This document shows, one piece after another, positions 1 through 6,646 of a stretch of DNA of 10,778 bases. Origin of the DNA: Candidatus Cloacimonadota bacterium. Its GTDB lineage: Bacteria; Cloacimonadota; Cloacimonadia; Cloacimonadales; TCS61. The first letter of the stretch is position 1. Every line of letters starts with the position of its first letter. The stretch lies in assembly GCA_021157645.1 (NCBI GenBank), contig JAGGWC010000161.1, positions 1-10,778 of the forward strand. The letters run 5' to 3'. A model generated the notes under the pieces. The model did not search any database, was not told the origin of the DNA, and saw only the letters and a list, made by a program, of their open reading frames with translations. A program made the translations under genes and the position numbers.

Positions 1-2
1 AT

Positions 3-56
3 GTAGATGGTGAAAATGAATTTTCGGTTTATCTTGCTCCAGTTGGAAAATATTAG
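3..56 (+). CDS. C-terminal tail of an unidentified upstream gene (5' partial)
   Basis: Of the three plus-strand frames only this one stays open from the window edge, giving 17 residues that end ENEFSVYLAPVGKY before a TAG stop. The stop lies one base before the AAGGA that probably serves xseA, so the two genes would be tightly spaced and probably co-transcribed. The fragment is too short to assign to a family, and its being coding is inferred from frame openness and from the spacing to xseA. Confidence 0.5.
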   Translation, partial: VDGENEFSVYLAPVGKY

Positions 57-61
57 AAGGA
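57..61 (+). promoter_or_regulatory. Ribosome binding site deciding the xseA start
   Basis: AAGGA lies directly after the stop of the upstream tail. It is 1 nt from the first in-frame ATG (63), which is too close to work, and 10 nt from the second ATG (72). This favours 72 as the initiation codon. Confidence 0.5.
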
Positions 62-71
62 TATGAAATTT

Positions 72-1298
72 ATGAACGTTGATAAAGATAATGTCTTCAC
101 AGTCTCGGAAGTAAACCGTCACATACGGAATGTAATAGAAAACAATATCCCAAATCTGTTTGTGGAAGGTGAAATTGCTAATTTTACTCATCACCGTTCT
201 GGACATATCTATTTTTCTTTGAAGGATGAAAAAAGTACTTTGAGATGTGTTTTTTTCAAACCAGCAAATCTTTCACTAAAGTTTCAACCCAAAGTTGGAG
301 ATAAGGTTATCTGCTTGGGAAAAATATCCGTTTACGAAAAAGGTGGAAATTACCAACTCACAGTCAATAGAATGCTGCCCTCAGGAATTGGTGAACTCCA
401 ACTCAAATTTGATGAATTAAAACGCAAATTATCCGAAGAAGGTTTATTTGATAATGAATATAAAAAAGCAATTCCAGAGTTTCCAGAATCTATTGGTATA
501 ATAACCTCTTCTACAGGTGCTGCAGTTGAAGATATCCGTAATGTAATTTCAAGGAGATATCCAGCTAAAATTTTTCTATATCCAGCTACTGTCCAAGGTG
601 ATAATGCTGCTAGAGAAATTATAGCAGGAATTGATTATTTTAATACTGAATTCCCTGTTGACGTGTTGATAGTCGGACGTGGCGGTGGTTCACAGGAAGA
701 TCTCTTCTGCTTCAATGATGAGACTTTAGCCAGAAAGATATTTGCATCAAGAATCCCTGTTATTTCTGCTGTTGGGCATGAAATTGACTTTACGATCTCA
801 GATTTTGTAGCTGATCTACGAGCTCCTACACCATCGGCAGCAGCTGAACTTGCAGTACCTGACAGAAGAGAGCTTACAGATAAAATTAATAATTTATTCA
901 GTAGTATGCGTTATGCTACACAATATTATTTCAATTCCAAAAAACTTGAAATTCAGGAGCTGGAAAGTGCTTTAGAAAGTCAACATCCAAAGAACATCCT
1001 GAAAGATCTCTATTCTAAACTAGAACGAACTGCAATGAAGTTAAACATTACAACTCATAAACTTTTACAAACACAACGAAATAAGTTGGAAATCCTATTT
1101 TATGAACTGAAAGAATTGTCACCCCAAGAAGCCCTCAAGCGTGGTTACAGTTTAATTAGAAAAGAGAAAAAAATATTAAATTCCATAAATGATATTAATA
1201 TTTCTGATAAATTACAATTGATATTATCTGATGGTAAATGTTTGGCAGAAATCGTAGAAAAACAGAAAAATATTTCAATAACTAAAAAAAAGAAATGA
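72..1298 (+). CDS. xseA: Exodeoxyribonuclease VII large subunit (XseA)
   Basis: This is the large subunit of exonuclease VII, a cytosolic nuclease that degrades single-stranded DNA from either end and acts in repair. Numbering from the first in-frame ATG at 63, an N-terminal OB-fold (about residues 10-105, opening VFTVSEVNRHIR) is followed by the catalytic domain. That domain shows IGIITSSTGAAVEDIRN (144-160), VGRGGGSQEDLFCFND (204-219) and GHEIDFTISDFVADLRAPTPS (238-258, with His239 and Asp242 matching the family's catalytic pair). The helical, coiled-coil C-terminus holds the usual ALKRGYSL element. The length of about 410 aa is in the family's normal range. I prefer the ATG at 72 (408 aa) because of RBS spacing; 63 would add only three residues. 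The stop overlaps the next gene's ATG (ATGA). The usual partner gene xseB is not adjacent and not found anywhere in the window. Confidence 0.96.
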   Translation: MNVDKDNVFTVSEVNRHIRNVIENNIPNLFVEGEIANFTHHRSGHIYFSLKDEKSTLRCVFFKPANLSLKFQPKVGDKVICLGKISVYEKGGNYQLTVNRMLPSGIGELQLKFDELKRKLSEEGLFDNEYKKAIPEFPESIGIITSSTGAAVEDIRNVISRRYPAKIFLYPATVQGDNAAREIIAGIDYFNTEFPVDVLIVGRGGGSQEDLFCFNDETLARKIFASRIPVISAVGHEIDFTISDFVADLRAPTPSAAAELAVPDRRELTDKINNLFSSMRYATQYYFNSKKLEIQELESALESQHPKNILKDLYSKLERTAMKLNITTHKLLQTQRNKLEILFYELKELSPQEALKRGYSLIRKEKKILNSINDINISDKLQLILSDGKCLAEIVEKQKNISITKKKK

Positions 1299-2356
1299 AA
1301 AAAGTATTAGTAATTCTTATTATATTAATTTGCATATCATTAAATGCAGAAATACGCGCAATTTGGGTTCCTATATGGGAAATAACCACTCCTGAAAAAG
1401 CTGATTGTGTACTTGACGATCTTAACAAAAACAATGTAAACCAGCTTCTTGTTCAAGTTCGGTATCGTGGTGATGTAGCATATACACCAAATAAAGTATC
1501 AAATTTCTATGAGAATAAAGAAAAACAATATTATGCAATTAAAGATTCACTTTTTGATCCGCTTGAATATTTTTTAGAGAATAATACAAACAAAGATTTG
1601 GAGATCCACATCTGGTTTCCTACCTTTATTATTACGGGACACAATCTTGATAATTTACCTCCCGGGCATGTTTATTTTGCTCATCCGGAGTGGGTAACCT
1701 GCGATTTTTCGCAAGAGAAAATGAATCCTGAAAGTTATATGGGAGCATATCTTGATCCCGGGATTCCACAAGTTCAAGAATACACAAAAAATGTTATTCT
1801 TGATATAATTTCAAATTACAATGTTGATGGAATTCATTTGGATTATATTCGCTATCCAGACTCTCATTATGGGTTTTCTGAACTGGCTTTGGAAGCTTAT
1901 AAAAGAGATGTTAAATTTCAAGATGCTGATGCATGGATGCAATGGAAAGAAGACCAAATCACAAATTTCATGAAAGATATCTATTCCAATGTAAAAACAA
2001 TTTCCCCCAAGATTCAAGTAACAGCTGCTGTAATATCTAATCTGGATGAGGCGGAAAGATATTCTCAAAACTGGATAAAGTGGCTACAGGAAGGATATTT
2101 GGATAAGGCATATTTAATGGAATATTCTACGTCAAATTCAACAATTGAAAAACATCTCAACTTTCTTTCTAACTATGATCTGAATGAAAAAATTGTGGTC
2201 GGTTTGCGTTGCTGGAATACTGCTTATAAATATCCGGCTAATAAAATTAATGAGAAAATAAAACTGGTGAAGAAAAAAAGATTTAATGGTTTTGCTCTGT
2301 TCAGTTATACAGGCATTAGAGAATCGGAATATTTTAAGGATTTGAAGATAAAGTAA
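1295..2356 (+). CDS. Secreted GHL10-type glycoside hydrolase-like protein
   Basis: A 353-aa protein beginning with a signal peptide (MKKVLVILIILICISLNA, probable cleavage after Ala18). Cys13 is preceded by Ile rather than Gly/Ala/Ser, so it is not a lipobox. The mature part starts EIRAIWVP and follows the TIM-barrel pattern of the glycosyl hydrolase-like 10 family (PF02638, former DUF187): LLVQVRYRGD (51-60), HIWFPTFI (105-112), YLDPGIPQVQEY (152-163) and the hallmark VDGIHLDYIRYP (177-188), whose acidic residues are candidate active-site groups. Members are thought to act on polysaccharide or peptidoglycan-derived glycans, but the substrate here cannot be read from sequence. The protein is exported, so it works in the periplasm or outside the cell. 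Its ATG overlaps the xseA stop by 4 nt, which implies translational coupling to a DNA-repair gene with no obvious functional link. The family call is confident; the enzymatic activity is inferred. Confidence 0.88.
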   Translation: MKKVLVILIILICISLNAEIRAIWVPIWEITTPEKADCVLDDLNKNNVNQLLVQVRYRGDVAYTPNKVSNFYENKEKQYYAIKDSLFDPLEYFLENNTNKDLEIHIWFPTFIITGHNLDNLPPGHVYFAHPEWVTCDFSQEKMNPESYMGAYLDPGIPQVQEYTKNVILDIISNYNVDGIHLDYIRYPDSHYGFSELALEAYKRDVKFQDADAWMQWKEDQITNFMKDIYSNVKTISPKIQVTAAVISNLDEAERYSQNWIKWLQEGYLDKAYLMEYSTSNSTIEKHLNFLSNYDLNEKIVVGLRCWNTAYKYPANKINEKIKLVKKKRFNGFALFSYTGIRESEYFKDLKIK

Positions 2357-2368
2357 ACCTCACCTCAA

Positions 2369-2389
2369 TCCTCTCCCAAAAGGAGAGGA
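2369..2389 (+). repeat. Intergenic inverted repeat (TCCTCTCC / GGAGAGGA)
   Basis: Eight-base perfect arms (2369-2376 and 2382-2389) flank a 5-nt CAAAA loop, 12 nt after the stop of the GHL10-like gene. No T-run follows, so it is not a standard terminator. The CCTCTCC-loop-GGAGAGG pattern, with CCTCACCTCAATC before it, resembles palindromic intergenic elements repeated in many bacterial genomes. Copy number cannot be seen from one window. Confidence 0.6.
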
Positions 2390-2396
2390 AGCCAGA

Positions 2397-2427
2397 TTCA
2401 AGCTTATTCGGAACAATCCGAGTTGAA
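2397..2427 (+). repeat. Imperfect stem-loop in the rqcP leader
   Basis: Inner arms TCGGA (2408-2412) and TCCGA (2417-2421) enclose a 4-nt ACAA loop. Outer arms TTCAA (2397-2401) and TTGAA (2423-2427) pair around an asymmetric bulge. It directly follows the 2369-2389 palindrome and may be part of the same mobile or REP-like unit. A role as mRNA structure ahead of the rqcP-like gene is possible but unproven. Confidence 0.4.
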
Positions 2428-2452
2428 AAAAGATTAGTTTAAAGGAGTTTTT

Positions 2453-2716
2453 ATGCGTGTAGATAAATTGTTAAACAAATTATGCCTGATAAAAACCAGA
2501 AGTATCGCCAAAAATGCCTGTGATAAAAAACTGGTAAAGATCAATGATAAAATTGCCAAAGCAAGCTCAACAATTGTAGATAATGATATAATTGAATACA
2601 AACTCTACGGATATTATAATAAAATAAAAATTACAAAAGTCCCAAGCGGTAATGTTTCAAAAGTAAAAGCACCAGAATTTTATAAAATTCTGGAAAGAGA
2701 TAAATTGGAGTTATAG
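2453..2716 (+). CDS. rqcP: S4-domain RNA-binding protein, RqcP/YabO-like
   Basis: An 87-aa protein made almost entirely of an S4 RNA-binding fold (residues 1-48: MRVDKLLNKLCLIKTRSIAK, then KLVKINDKIAKAS and DNDIIEY). The closest family I recall is RqcP (Bacillus YabO, also about 86 aa). It shares the MRxDKxLxxxxLIKxRxxAK start, the INxxxAKASS strand and a C-terminal xYxILxxxKL tail (here FYKILERDKLEL). RqcP works with RqcH on the 50S subunit, adding alanine tails to stalled nascent chains in ribosome-associated quality control. Heat-shock Hsp15 is the alternative S4 relative, but it normally has a longer basic C-terminus. The ATG is set by GGAG (2444-2447) with a 5-nt T spacer. The gene is 96 nt downstream of the GHL10-like gene and is the last plus-strand gene before the convergent terminator. 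No rqcH is visible here. Confidence 0.8.
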   Translation: MRVDKLLNKLCLIKTRSIAKNACDKKLVKINDKIAKASSTIVDNDIIEYKLYGYYNKIKITKVPSGNVSKVKAPEFYKILERDKLEL

Positions 2717-2727
2717 ATTCTAACTCA

Positions 2728-2756
2728 ACTCGAGTTCACAGAACCCGAGTCGGGTT
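2728..2756 (+). repeat. Overlapping intergenic palindromes after rqcP
   Basis: Arms 2728-2737 and 2741-2750 pair at 9 of 10 positions around a 3-nt ACA loop. A competing stem AACCCG/CGGGTT (2742-2747 and 2751-2756, loop AGT) uses the same bases. AACTCGAGTT at 2727-2736 is itself a perfect palindrome. The motif AAYCCGAGTY also occurs in the gap before rqcP (2415-2424), so both flanks of this gene carry related palindromic sequence. Confidence 0.5.
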
Positions 2757-2770
2757 AATTTGAGTATAAA

Positions 2771-2801
2771 AAAAAGCGTTCGAATTTCTCGAACGCTTTT
2801 T
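2771..2801. terminator. Bidirectional rho-independent terminator
   Basis: A perfect 13-bp stem has a GC-containing core AGCGTTCGA (2775-2783) and TCGAACGCT (2789-2797), a 5-nt ATTTC loop, and A-run/T-run flanks that pair with each other. Read on either strand the stem ends in a run of T. It sits between the convergent rqcP-like gene (stop 2716) and the lipoprotein gene (stop 2816), so it can end both transcripts. Confidence 0.93.
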
Positions 2802-2815
2802 AAATCTAATATGTA

Positions 2816-3358
2816 TTATTCGTCGTAATCTTTCATCTCGTTTTCCAATTCACCAAAAGCTTGTGAAGCTTTGAATTGATTGTAAAGTGCTTCTTCATTC
2901 TTGATCTTATTCATAAGATTTTTATTAACTGCTTCTTTAGGAACGCTTACACGAACAAATGTTTGGTAACGATTTTCATCAGTAACAATTGTTTCTTGTT
3001 TTGTTACCATAACATTTGTGAATTTAGCTTTAGCAACAGCCTTTACAACTTTACTTGTAAGAGCAAGAACTTGAGGATTTTCTACACCAGCTTCTTCCTC
3101 ATAGTTTTTTACCATACCTTTAACATAAGTTTCAACATATTGTGCTGCCTGCAACATTGCATTTGCATAAGCTGCATCGTAAGATGAATTTTGTGAAACT
3201 TTAGTAGCCATTCCGTAAGTTTGAACATATTCTGCATCACCTTGATCCTGCCACCATTCCGGATAGTAAAGTTTTTTAACGCCTTTACCTCCTCTTCCAC
3301 AAGCAGTAACGAGAAGCATAACAACGAGTAAAACTGCCATAATTTTTAATAATTTCAT
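2816..3358 (-). CDS. LPP20-like outer-envelope lipoprotein
   Basis: A 180-aa protein with an SPase II signal: basic MKLLK, hydrophobic stretch, then the lipobox VTAC with Cys20 as the lipidated residue. The mature part begins GRGGKG and continues to LYYPEWWQDQGDAEYVQTYG, an arrangement seen in LPP20-family lipoproteins (PF02169): PxWW, then a G/A-rich AYANAMLQAAQYVETYVKG helix, then beta strands such as YQTFVRVSVPK. The family assignment rests on this pattern and its function is unknown. The start is firm: AGGAGG (3363-3368 on this strand's complement) lies 4 nt before the ATG. It follows the DUF2135-like gene by 26 nt and precedes the terminator, so it is the last gene of the minus-strand run. 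The acidic tail (ENEMKDYDE) is notable but unexplained. Confidence 0.85.
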   Translation of the reverse strand: MKLLKIMAVLLVVMLLVTACGRGGKGVKKLYYPEWWQDQGDAEYVQTYGMATKVSQNSSYDAAYANAMLQAAQYVETYVKGMVKNYEEEAGVENPQVLALTSKVVKAVAKAKFTNVMVTKQETIVTDENRYQTFVRVSVPKEAVNKNLMNKIKNEEALYNQFKASQAFGELENEMKDYDE

Positions 3359-3384
3359 ATTCCCTCCTTTAATTATTTGTATTT

Positions 3385-4545
3385 TTAGTAGATGCTTTCT
3401 GCATCCTTCACAAATTCAATTTTATTTATTGGAATGATCACATGTTTTTCATCAATTTGGAAAACGTGCCAACAATTGCCCCGAAAATTGTGAGGAACTT
3501 CAAAACTGGCAAGTAATTTATTCTGACCGTATACGAAAACCTGTGCATTACTTCGTGAAAGATTTTTACTTTGTTTACTTTCTTTGTTTGAATAATCATG
3601 AACAGAGTATTTATAATTGCCAACCGCAGGTTTATAAATGGTTACAGTTTCGGGTCCATATTTATCCATGTCATCTCTATCTAAAAAGTCTTTTCCGCCA
3701 ATAGAATATCTGTTTCTATACCAAATATGAAAGTCGCCACCATCTGGATTTGGTCCGGAAAGATGAGCATCCAAATCTCTCGGTCTACTTCCCCATGTTA
3801 GAACAATGCGGAATTCTTTAATTTCTTGAGAAAGAACACATATTATTTCTCTTGGGGTTTCATCTGCTCCCATTCTTACATTTGCATAAGTGCTGATATA
3901 TCCTTCTTTGGAAATATCAATTTTGTATTGCCCTATCTCCACATCAAATATGAATATTCCTGTTTCATCGGTTGTGGCTTGCTTGGTTTGTTTCATATAA
4001 TCAGTTATACTAATTTTTGCATCTTTAAGTGGATTACCAGTAACAGCATCTACTATATTTCCAACAACTATCCTCGATTTTGGATAGTATTTAATTTCAC
4101 GATCAATTTCTCCATTGACTGCATCGAGTGTGAATACTTTACAAGCTAAACCAGAACCTTGCGTAACTTTGATAAGATCAATCAGATCACCATCTTTAAA
4201 AACAGAGATCATTGGGTTACTCTTACTAATTAATGTAGGATCATTATTCATGTCATCATCGGCAAATTTGTCTTTTATCCAAAATGTAAAAAAACCATCT
4301 TCACTTTTTACTTTAAATATTTGCTGTGCATCAAAAGACATCCCTTCACCGATGGATATCAATTTACCATCTAAAGCTTCCGCTGCTCCGCCTCCACTTA
4401 AAAAGGCATGTTCTTCTCCAATGGAACCACTTATGAATCCATTGCATTCACCTTCAAATTCATCCCAATTTAAATTTATCTGATATTCAACAGCGAGTAA
4501 AAAGGAGCTAATTAATATTAATAAAATAATAAATTTAGATTTCAT
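3385..4545 (-). CDS. Secreted protein with carboxypeptidase-regulatory-like and DUF2135/YfaP-like domains
   Basis: A 386-aa protein of unknown role. The signal peptide is residues 1-18 (MKSKFIILLILISSFLLA). Residues 19-155 form a segment I do not recognise, with a Gly/Ala-rich stretch near 50-58. Residues 159-240 look like a carboxypeptidase-regulatory-like beta-sandwich (VGNIVDAVTGNPLKDAKISI, then TTDETGIFIF, IGQYKIDISKEGY). Residues 245-370 carry LTWGSRPRDLDAHLSGPNP (249-267), FHIWYRNR (272-279), LDRDDMDKYGPETVTI (288-303) and YKYSVHDYSN (311-320), the pattern of YfaP-like DUF2135 domains. Its Asp-rich loops could bind metal. An in-frame TTG at 4590 would add 15 residues ahead of a second hydrophobic start. 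I reject it because AGGAG sits 5 nt before the ATG at 4545 and a clean signal peptide follows. It is 74 nt after the EIIA-like gene and 26 nt before the lipoprotein gene, so it is likely co-transcribed with the latter. Confidence 0.82.
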   Translation of the reverse strand: MKSKFIILLILISSFLLAVEYQINLNWDEFEGECNGFISGSIGEEHAFLSGGGAAEALDGKLISIGEGMSFDAQQIFKVKSEDGFFTFWIKDKFADDDMNNDPTLISKSNPMISVFKDGDLIDLIKVTQGSGLACKVFTLDAVNGEIDREIKYYPKSRIVVGNIVDAVTGNPLKDAKISITDYMKQTKQATTDETGIFIFDVEIGQYKIDISKEGYISTYANVRMGADETPREIICVLSQEIKEFRIVLTWGSRPRDLDAHLSGPNPDGGDFHIWYRNRYSIGGKDFLDRDDMDKYGPETVTIYKPAVGNYKYSVHDYSNKESKQSKNLSRSNAQVFVYGQNKLLASFEVPHNFRGNCWHVFQIDEKHVIIPINKIEFVKDAESIY

Positions 4546-4550
4546 TTTTT

Positions 4551-4555
4551 CTCCT
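4551..4555 (-). promoter_or_regulatory. Ribosome binding site deciding the start at 4545
   Basis: AGGAG on the minus strand, with a 5-nt A spacer to the ATG at 4545. It excludes the in-frame TTG at 4590 as the likely start of the DUF2135-like gene. Confidence 0.85.
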
Positions 4556-4561
4556 GCACAG

Positions 4562-4590
4562 AAAATCAAAATTTGGAACAACATCGTCAA
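4562..4590 (-). promoter_or_regulatory. Weak candidate promoter before the DUF2135-like gene
   Basis: The minus strand reads TTGACG (4590-4585), 17 nt, then GATTTT (4567-4562). The -35 is good and the -10 matches only three of six positions. The predicted start would almost touch the ribosome binding site, so this is tentative. It lies in the largest internal gap (74 nt) of the minus-strand run. Confidence 0.25.
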
Positions 4591-4619
4591 GAAAAAATGT
4601 TTTTTTTAATATGTAACTT

Positions 4620-5444
4620 TTATAATTCTATGTCCTCTTCATAGTTACCTATTATGTTTTCAACTCTAATAATTTGAATGAATCCGACACCTTTTTTATC
4701 CAAATCAATTCCATTTTCTTTTAGTAGTTCAGCAAGTGTATTAGCAGTATTTTTATTTTCTATGTGAGCTAAAATCACATTTGATTCTTTGTTCTTCCCA
4801 TGAGCCATATAACTTAATCCGGCAAAAACCGGCATTTCATAAGCCAGTTTTCTTGCCATTGAGGTAGAATTTAATATTGATGCATTGGTAATGCCAACTT
4901 CTATCATAGAATTTAATACATCATCAGCCTTGTTAATGTTATTCAGAGTCATAATTAATAGATATTTTTCTTTTTCATCCGAACTTACTATTTCATCATC
5001 ATATTGGTTAAGAATTGTTATAACATCATCCTGTGTTTTACTATTTAGAAGAGCTTCCCTGAATTTATTTTTCTTTAATATTCGGTTTGATTGCGCCAGA
5101 AGTTGTAGATATTCTTTATTCTGAGATTTAGTACATCCAAAAAAGAAAATGATCTTGGCTGGTCCCATTTCTCCATTTTCATAATCTATTCCATTAGTAA
5201 AAATTATTATGGACATAAATAGTTTTTCCACTGAATCACTTCTGGCATGAGGTAAAGCAATCCCGGGGATCAATTCAGTATTAGCCATATCTTCTCTGGC
5301 ATTCAAAGCTTTTAGAAATATCTTTCGATTTAGGATATAATCATGATTGTATACATGATTTGTCATTGCTTCAAACAACTCTTTTTTGTTGTTGATTTCG
5401 GGATTAATTATGATTAACTCTTTATCAATAATATTTTTCCACAT
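4620..5444 (-). CDS. EIIA(Ntr/Fru)-type PTS domain fused to a PII-like domain, probable antiporter regulator
   Basis: A 274-aa cytosolic protein in two parts. Residues 1-148 are a PTS EIIA type-2 domain (PF00359): ELFEAMTNHVYN, LKALNARE, and the phosphorylation-site motif ELIPGIALPHARSD with His66 as the expected phospho-acceptor, ending in a typical ALLNSKTQDDVITIL helix. Residues 159-265 (YLLIMTLNNINKADDVLNSM, IEVGITNASIL, a central MARKLAYEMPVFAGL, then NVILAHIENKN and VGFIQIIRVENIIG) have the beta-alpha-beta ferredoxin-like layout of PII-like proteins. I infer this second domain from the pattern, not from strong identity. No sugar-transport EIIB or EIIC is nearby. The gene lies 35 nt after the CPA2 antiporter, which suggests ion-transport regulation comparable to EIIANtr control of K+ transport in enterobacteria. 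Start: AGGAG (5452-5456 complement), 7 nt before the ATG. Confidence 0.82.
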   Translation of the reverse strand: MWKNIIDKELIIINPEINNKKELFEAMTNHVYNHDYILNRKIFLKALNAREDMANTELIPGIALPHARSDSVEKLFMSIIIFTNGIDYENGEMGPAKIIFFFGCTKSQNKEYLQLLAQSNRILKKNKFREALLNSKTQDDVITILNQYDDEIVSSDEKEKYLLIMTLNNINKADDVLNSMIEVGITNASILNSTSMARKLAYEMPVFAGLSYMAHGKNKESNVILAHIENKNTANTLAELLKENGIDLDKKGVGFIQIIRVENIIGNYEEDIEL

Positions 5445-5479
5445 ACTTTTACTCCTTGTATAGAATCATGAACATGCTC

Positions 5480-6646
5480 TTATTCAAAAGAACTCTTCTT
5501 TAATTTAGTAAAACCAAATTTCAATAACAACGGTGTAACCAATGCGCTTACGATAACCATTAAAATAGTTGCCGATAGTATATCTGTAGAGATCACACCT
5601 TTTACCAACGCCATATTAGCAACTATCAAAGCAACTTCTCCCCGAGGGATCATACCCGCACCAATTCTAAAAGAACGAACTGTATCAAATTTAGTTAATC
5701 TTGCTCCTAATCCGCTTCCGATCATTTTACCGAATATTGCAAATAAAATAAAAAGGATAAGGAATGTTGGCTCTGCCTCAATTTTAAAAAAATTAAACTG
5801 TAAACCAATACTCACGAAAAAAACATCTACAAAAAAAGATTTTCCAATATTCGTTATTCCTATATTTAATGCATGTTTATGTTGTGTCTGCCCTAGGAAA
5901 AGCCCTGCAAAATATGCTCCTGTAATTGCAGCAAGTCCCGCCATTTCTGCTAACCATGAATAAAGTAATACAACAGCTATCGCTAATGAAATAACAACAT
6001 TATCCAAGAGAATTTTCTTTAAATTTAAAAAGAAGGGCTGAAGAATAAATATTCCAATTAAAAATGCAACTATGAAAAAACCAAATATCTTGATTATTGA
6101 GATGGTAAAATCTACTCCTGATTCTCCTGCTCCGGAAGTAAATCCAAAAATAAAAGTAAGAAGTAAGATTCCAACAATATCATCAATAATAGCAGAATTA
6201 ACAATACATCTTCCTTCAATTCCTTTCAATTTTCCCAGATCCAATAACGTCATCACACTCACACTCACACTTGTAGCAGTAAGAATCACACCAACTATCA
6301 ATGCTTGCGAGATATTGTAATTTGTAAAATAGATAAGCGCAAAACCTAGAAAAAAAGGTAATGCAATCCCGCCAAAAGCTGGTAATAATGCTTGTCTGGA
6401 ATCTTCCTTAATGCGTTTAATATCAGTTTCTAATCCAGCTTCAAAAAGAAGAAATAGAACTCCTACCTTTGCAATCCACATAATAACTTCATCCGGTTCA
6501 ATAAAATGCAATAAAGTCGGACCTAAAACTATACCTAAGAGAAGCATCCCAACCACAGGTGGTTGTTTCAATTTTCTGGCAATTGCTCCAAGTATTTTTG
6601 AAAAAAATATGATGATCGCCAGATGAAGTAATATATGGTTTTCCAT
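5480..6646 (-). CDS. CPA2-family cation:proton antiporter (NapA/KefB-type)
   Basis: A 388-aa inner-membrane protein with about 11-13 hydrophobic segments over nearly its whole length, fitting the sodium/hydrogen exchanger domain (PF00999). Visible family signatures are QPPVVGMLLLGIVLGPTLL (28-46), VGVLFLLFEAGLETD (61-75), and SAIIDDIVGILLL (151-163). The paired Asp155-Asp156 corresponds to the ion-binding Asp-Asp of electrogenic NapA/NhaA-like exchangers. SAGL-type and RIGAGMIPRGEVALI motifs follow (the latter near residue 330). It has no C-terminal RCK/TrkA-N domain, unlike full-length KefB/KefC, so any gating must come from another protein; the EIIA-PII fusion 35 nt downstream is the obvious candidate. 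The ATG overlaps the mltG stop by one base (TAATG), indicating coupling. Na+ versus K+ specificity cannot be decided. Confidence 0.93.
   Translation of the reverse strand: MENHILLHLAIIIFFSKILGAIARKLKQPPVVGMLLLGIVLGPTLLHFIEPDEVIMWIAKVGVLFLLFEAGLETDIKRIKEDSRQALLPAFGGIALPFFLGFALIYFTNYNISQALIVGVILTATSVSVSVMTLLDLGKLKGIEGRCIVNSAIIDDIVGILLLTFIFGFTSGAGESGVDFTISIIKIFGFFIVAFLIGIFILQPFFLNLKKILLDNVVISLAIAVVLLYSWLAEMAGLAAITGAYFAGLFLGQTQHKHALNIGITNIGKSFFVDVFFVSIGLQFNFFKIEAEPTFLILFILFAIFGKMIGSGLGARLTKFDTVRSFRIGAGMIPRGEVALIVANMALVKGVISTDILSATILMVIVSALVTPLLLKFGFTKLKKSSFE
6253..6270 (-). repeat. Three tandem hexamers inside the antiporter gene
   Basis: TCACAC is repeated three times without error (plus-strand reading). 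It encodes alternating Val-Ser (VSVSV) in a transmembrane segment of the antiporter at about residues 126-131. Because the unit is 6 nt, copy-number change would add or remove Ser-Val pairs without a frameshift. Confidence 0.6.

Noticed and set aside
1331..1336. Cys13 of the GHL10-like protein as a lipobox
   Set aside because: The residue before Cys is Ile and the hydrophobic core continues through it, so an SPase I site after Ala18 fits better.
4546..4590. TTG start at 4590 for the DUF2135-like protein
   Set aside because: It puts 15 extra residues before a good signal peptide, while AGGAG sits correctly before the ATG at 4545.
4596..4612. Run of A and T (AAAAAATG followed by eight T) as a terminator after the EIIA-PII gene
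   Set aside because: The possible stem is only A-T pairs with no GC core and a very short loop, so it would not be stable.
6253..6270. Tandem TCACAC hexamers as a phase-variation tract
   Set aside because: The unit is a multiple of three, so slippage would not change frame, and three copies is too few to be hypervariable. It is kept only as a small repeat in the antiporter gene.
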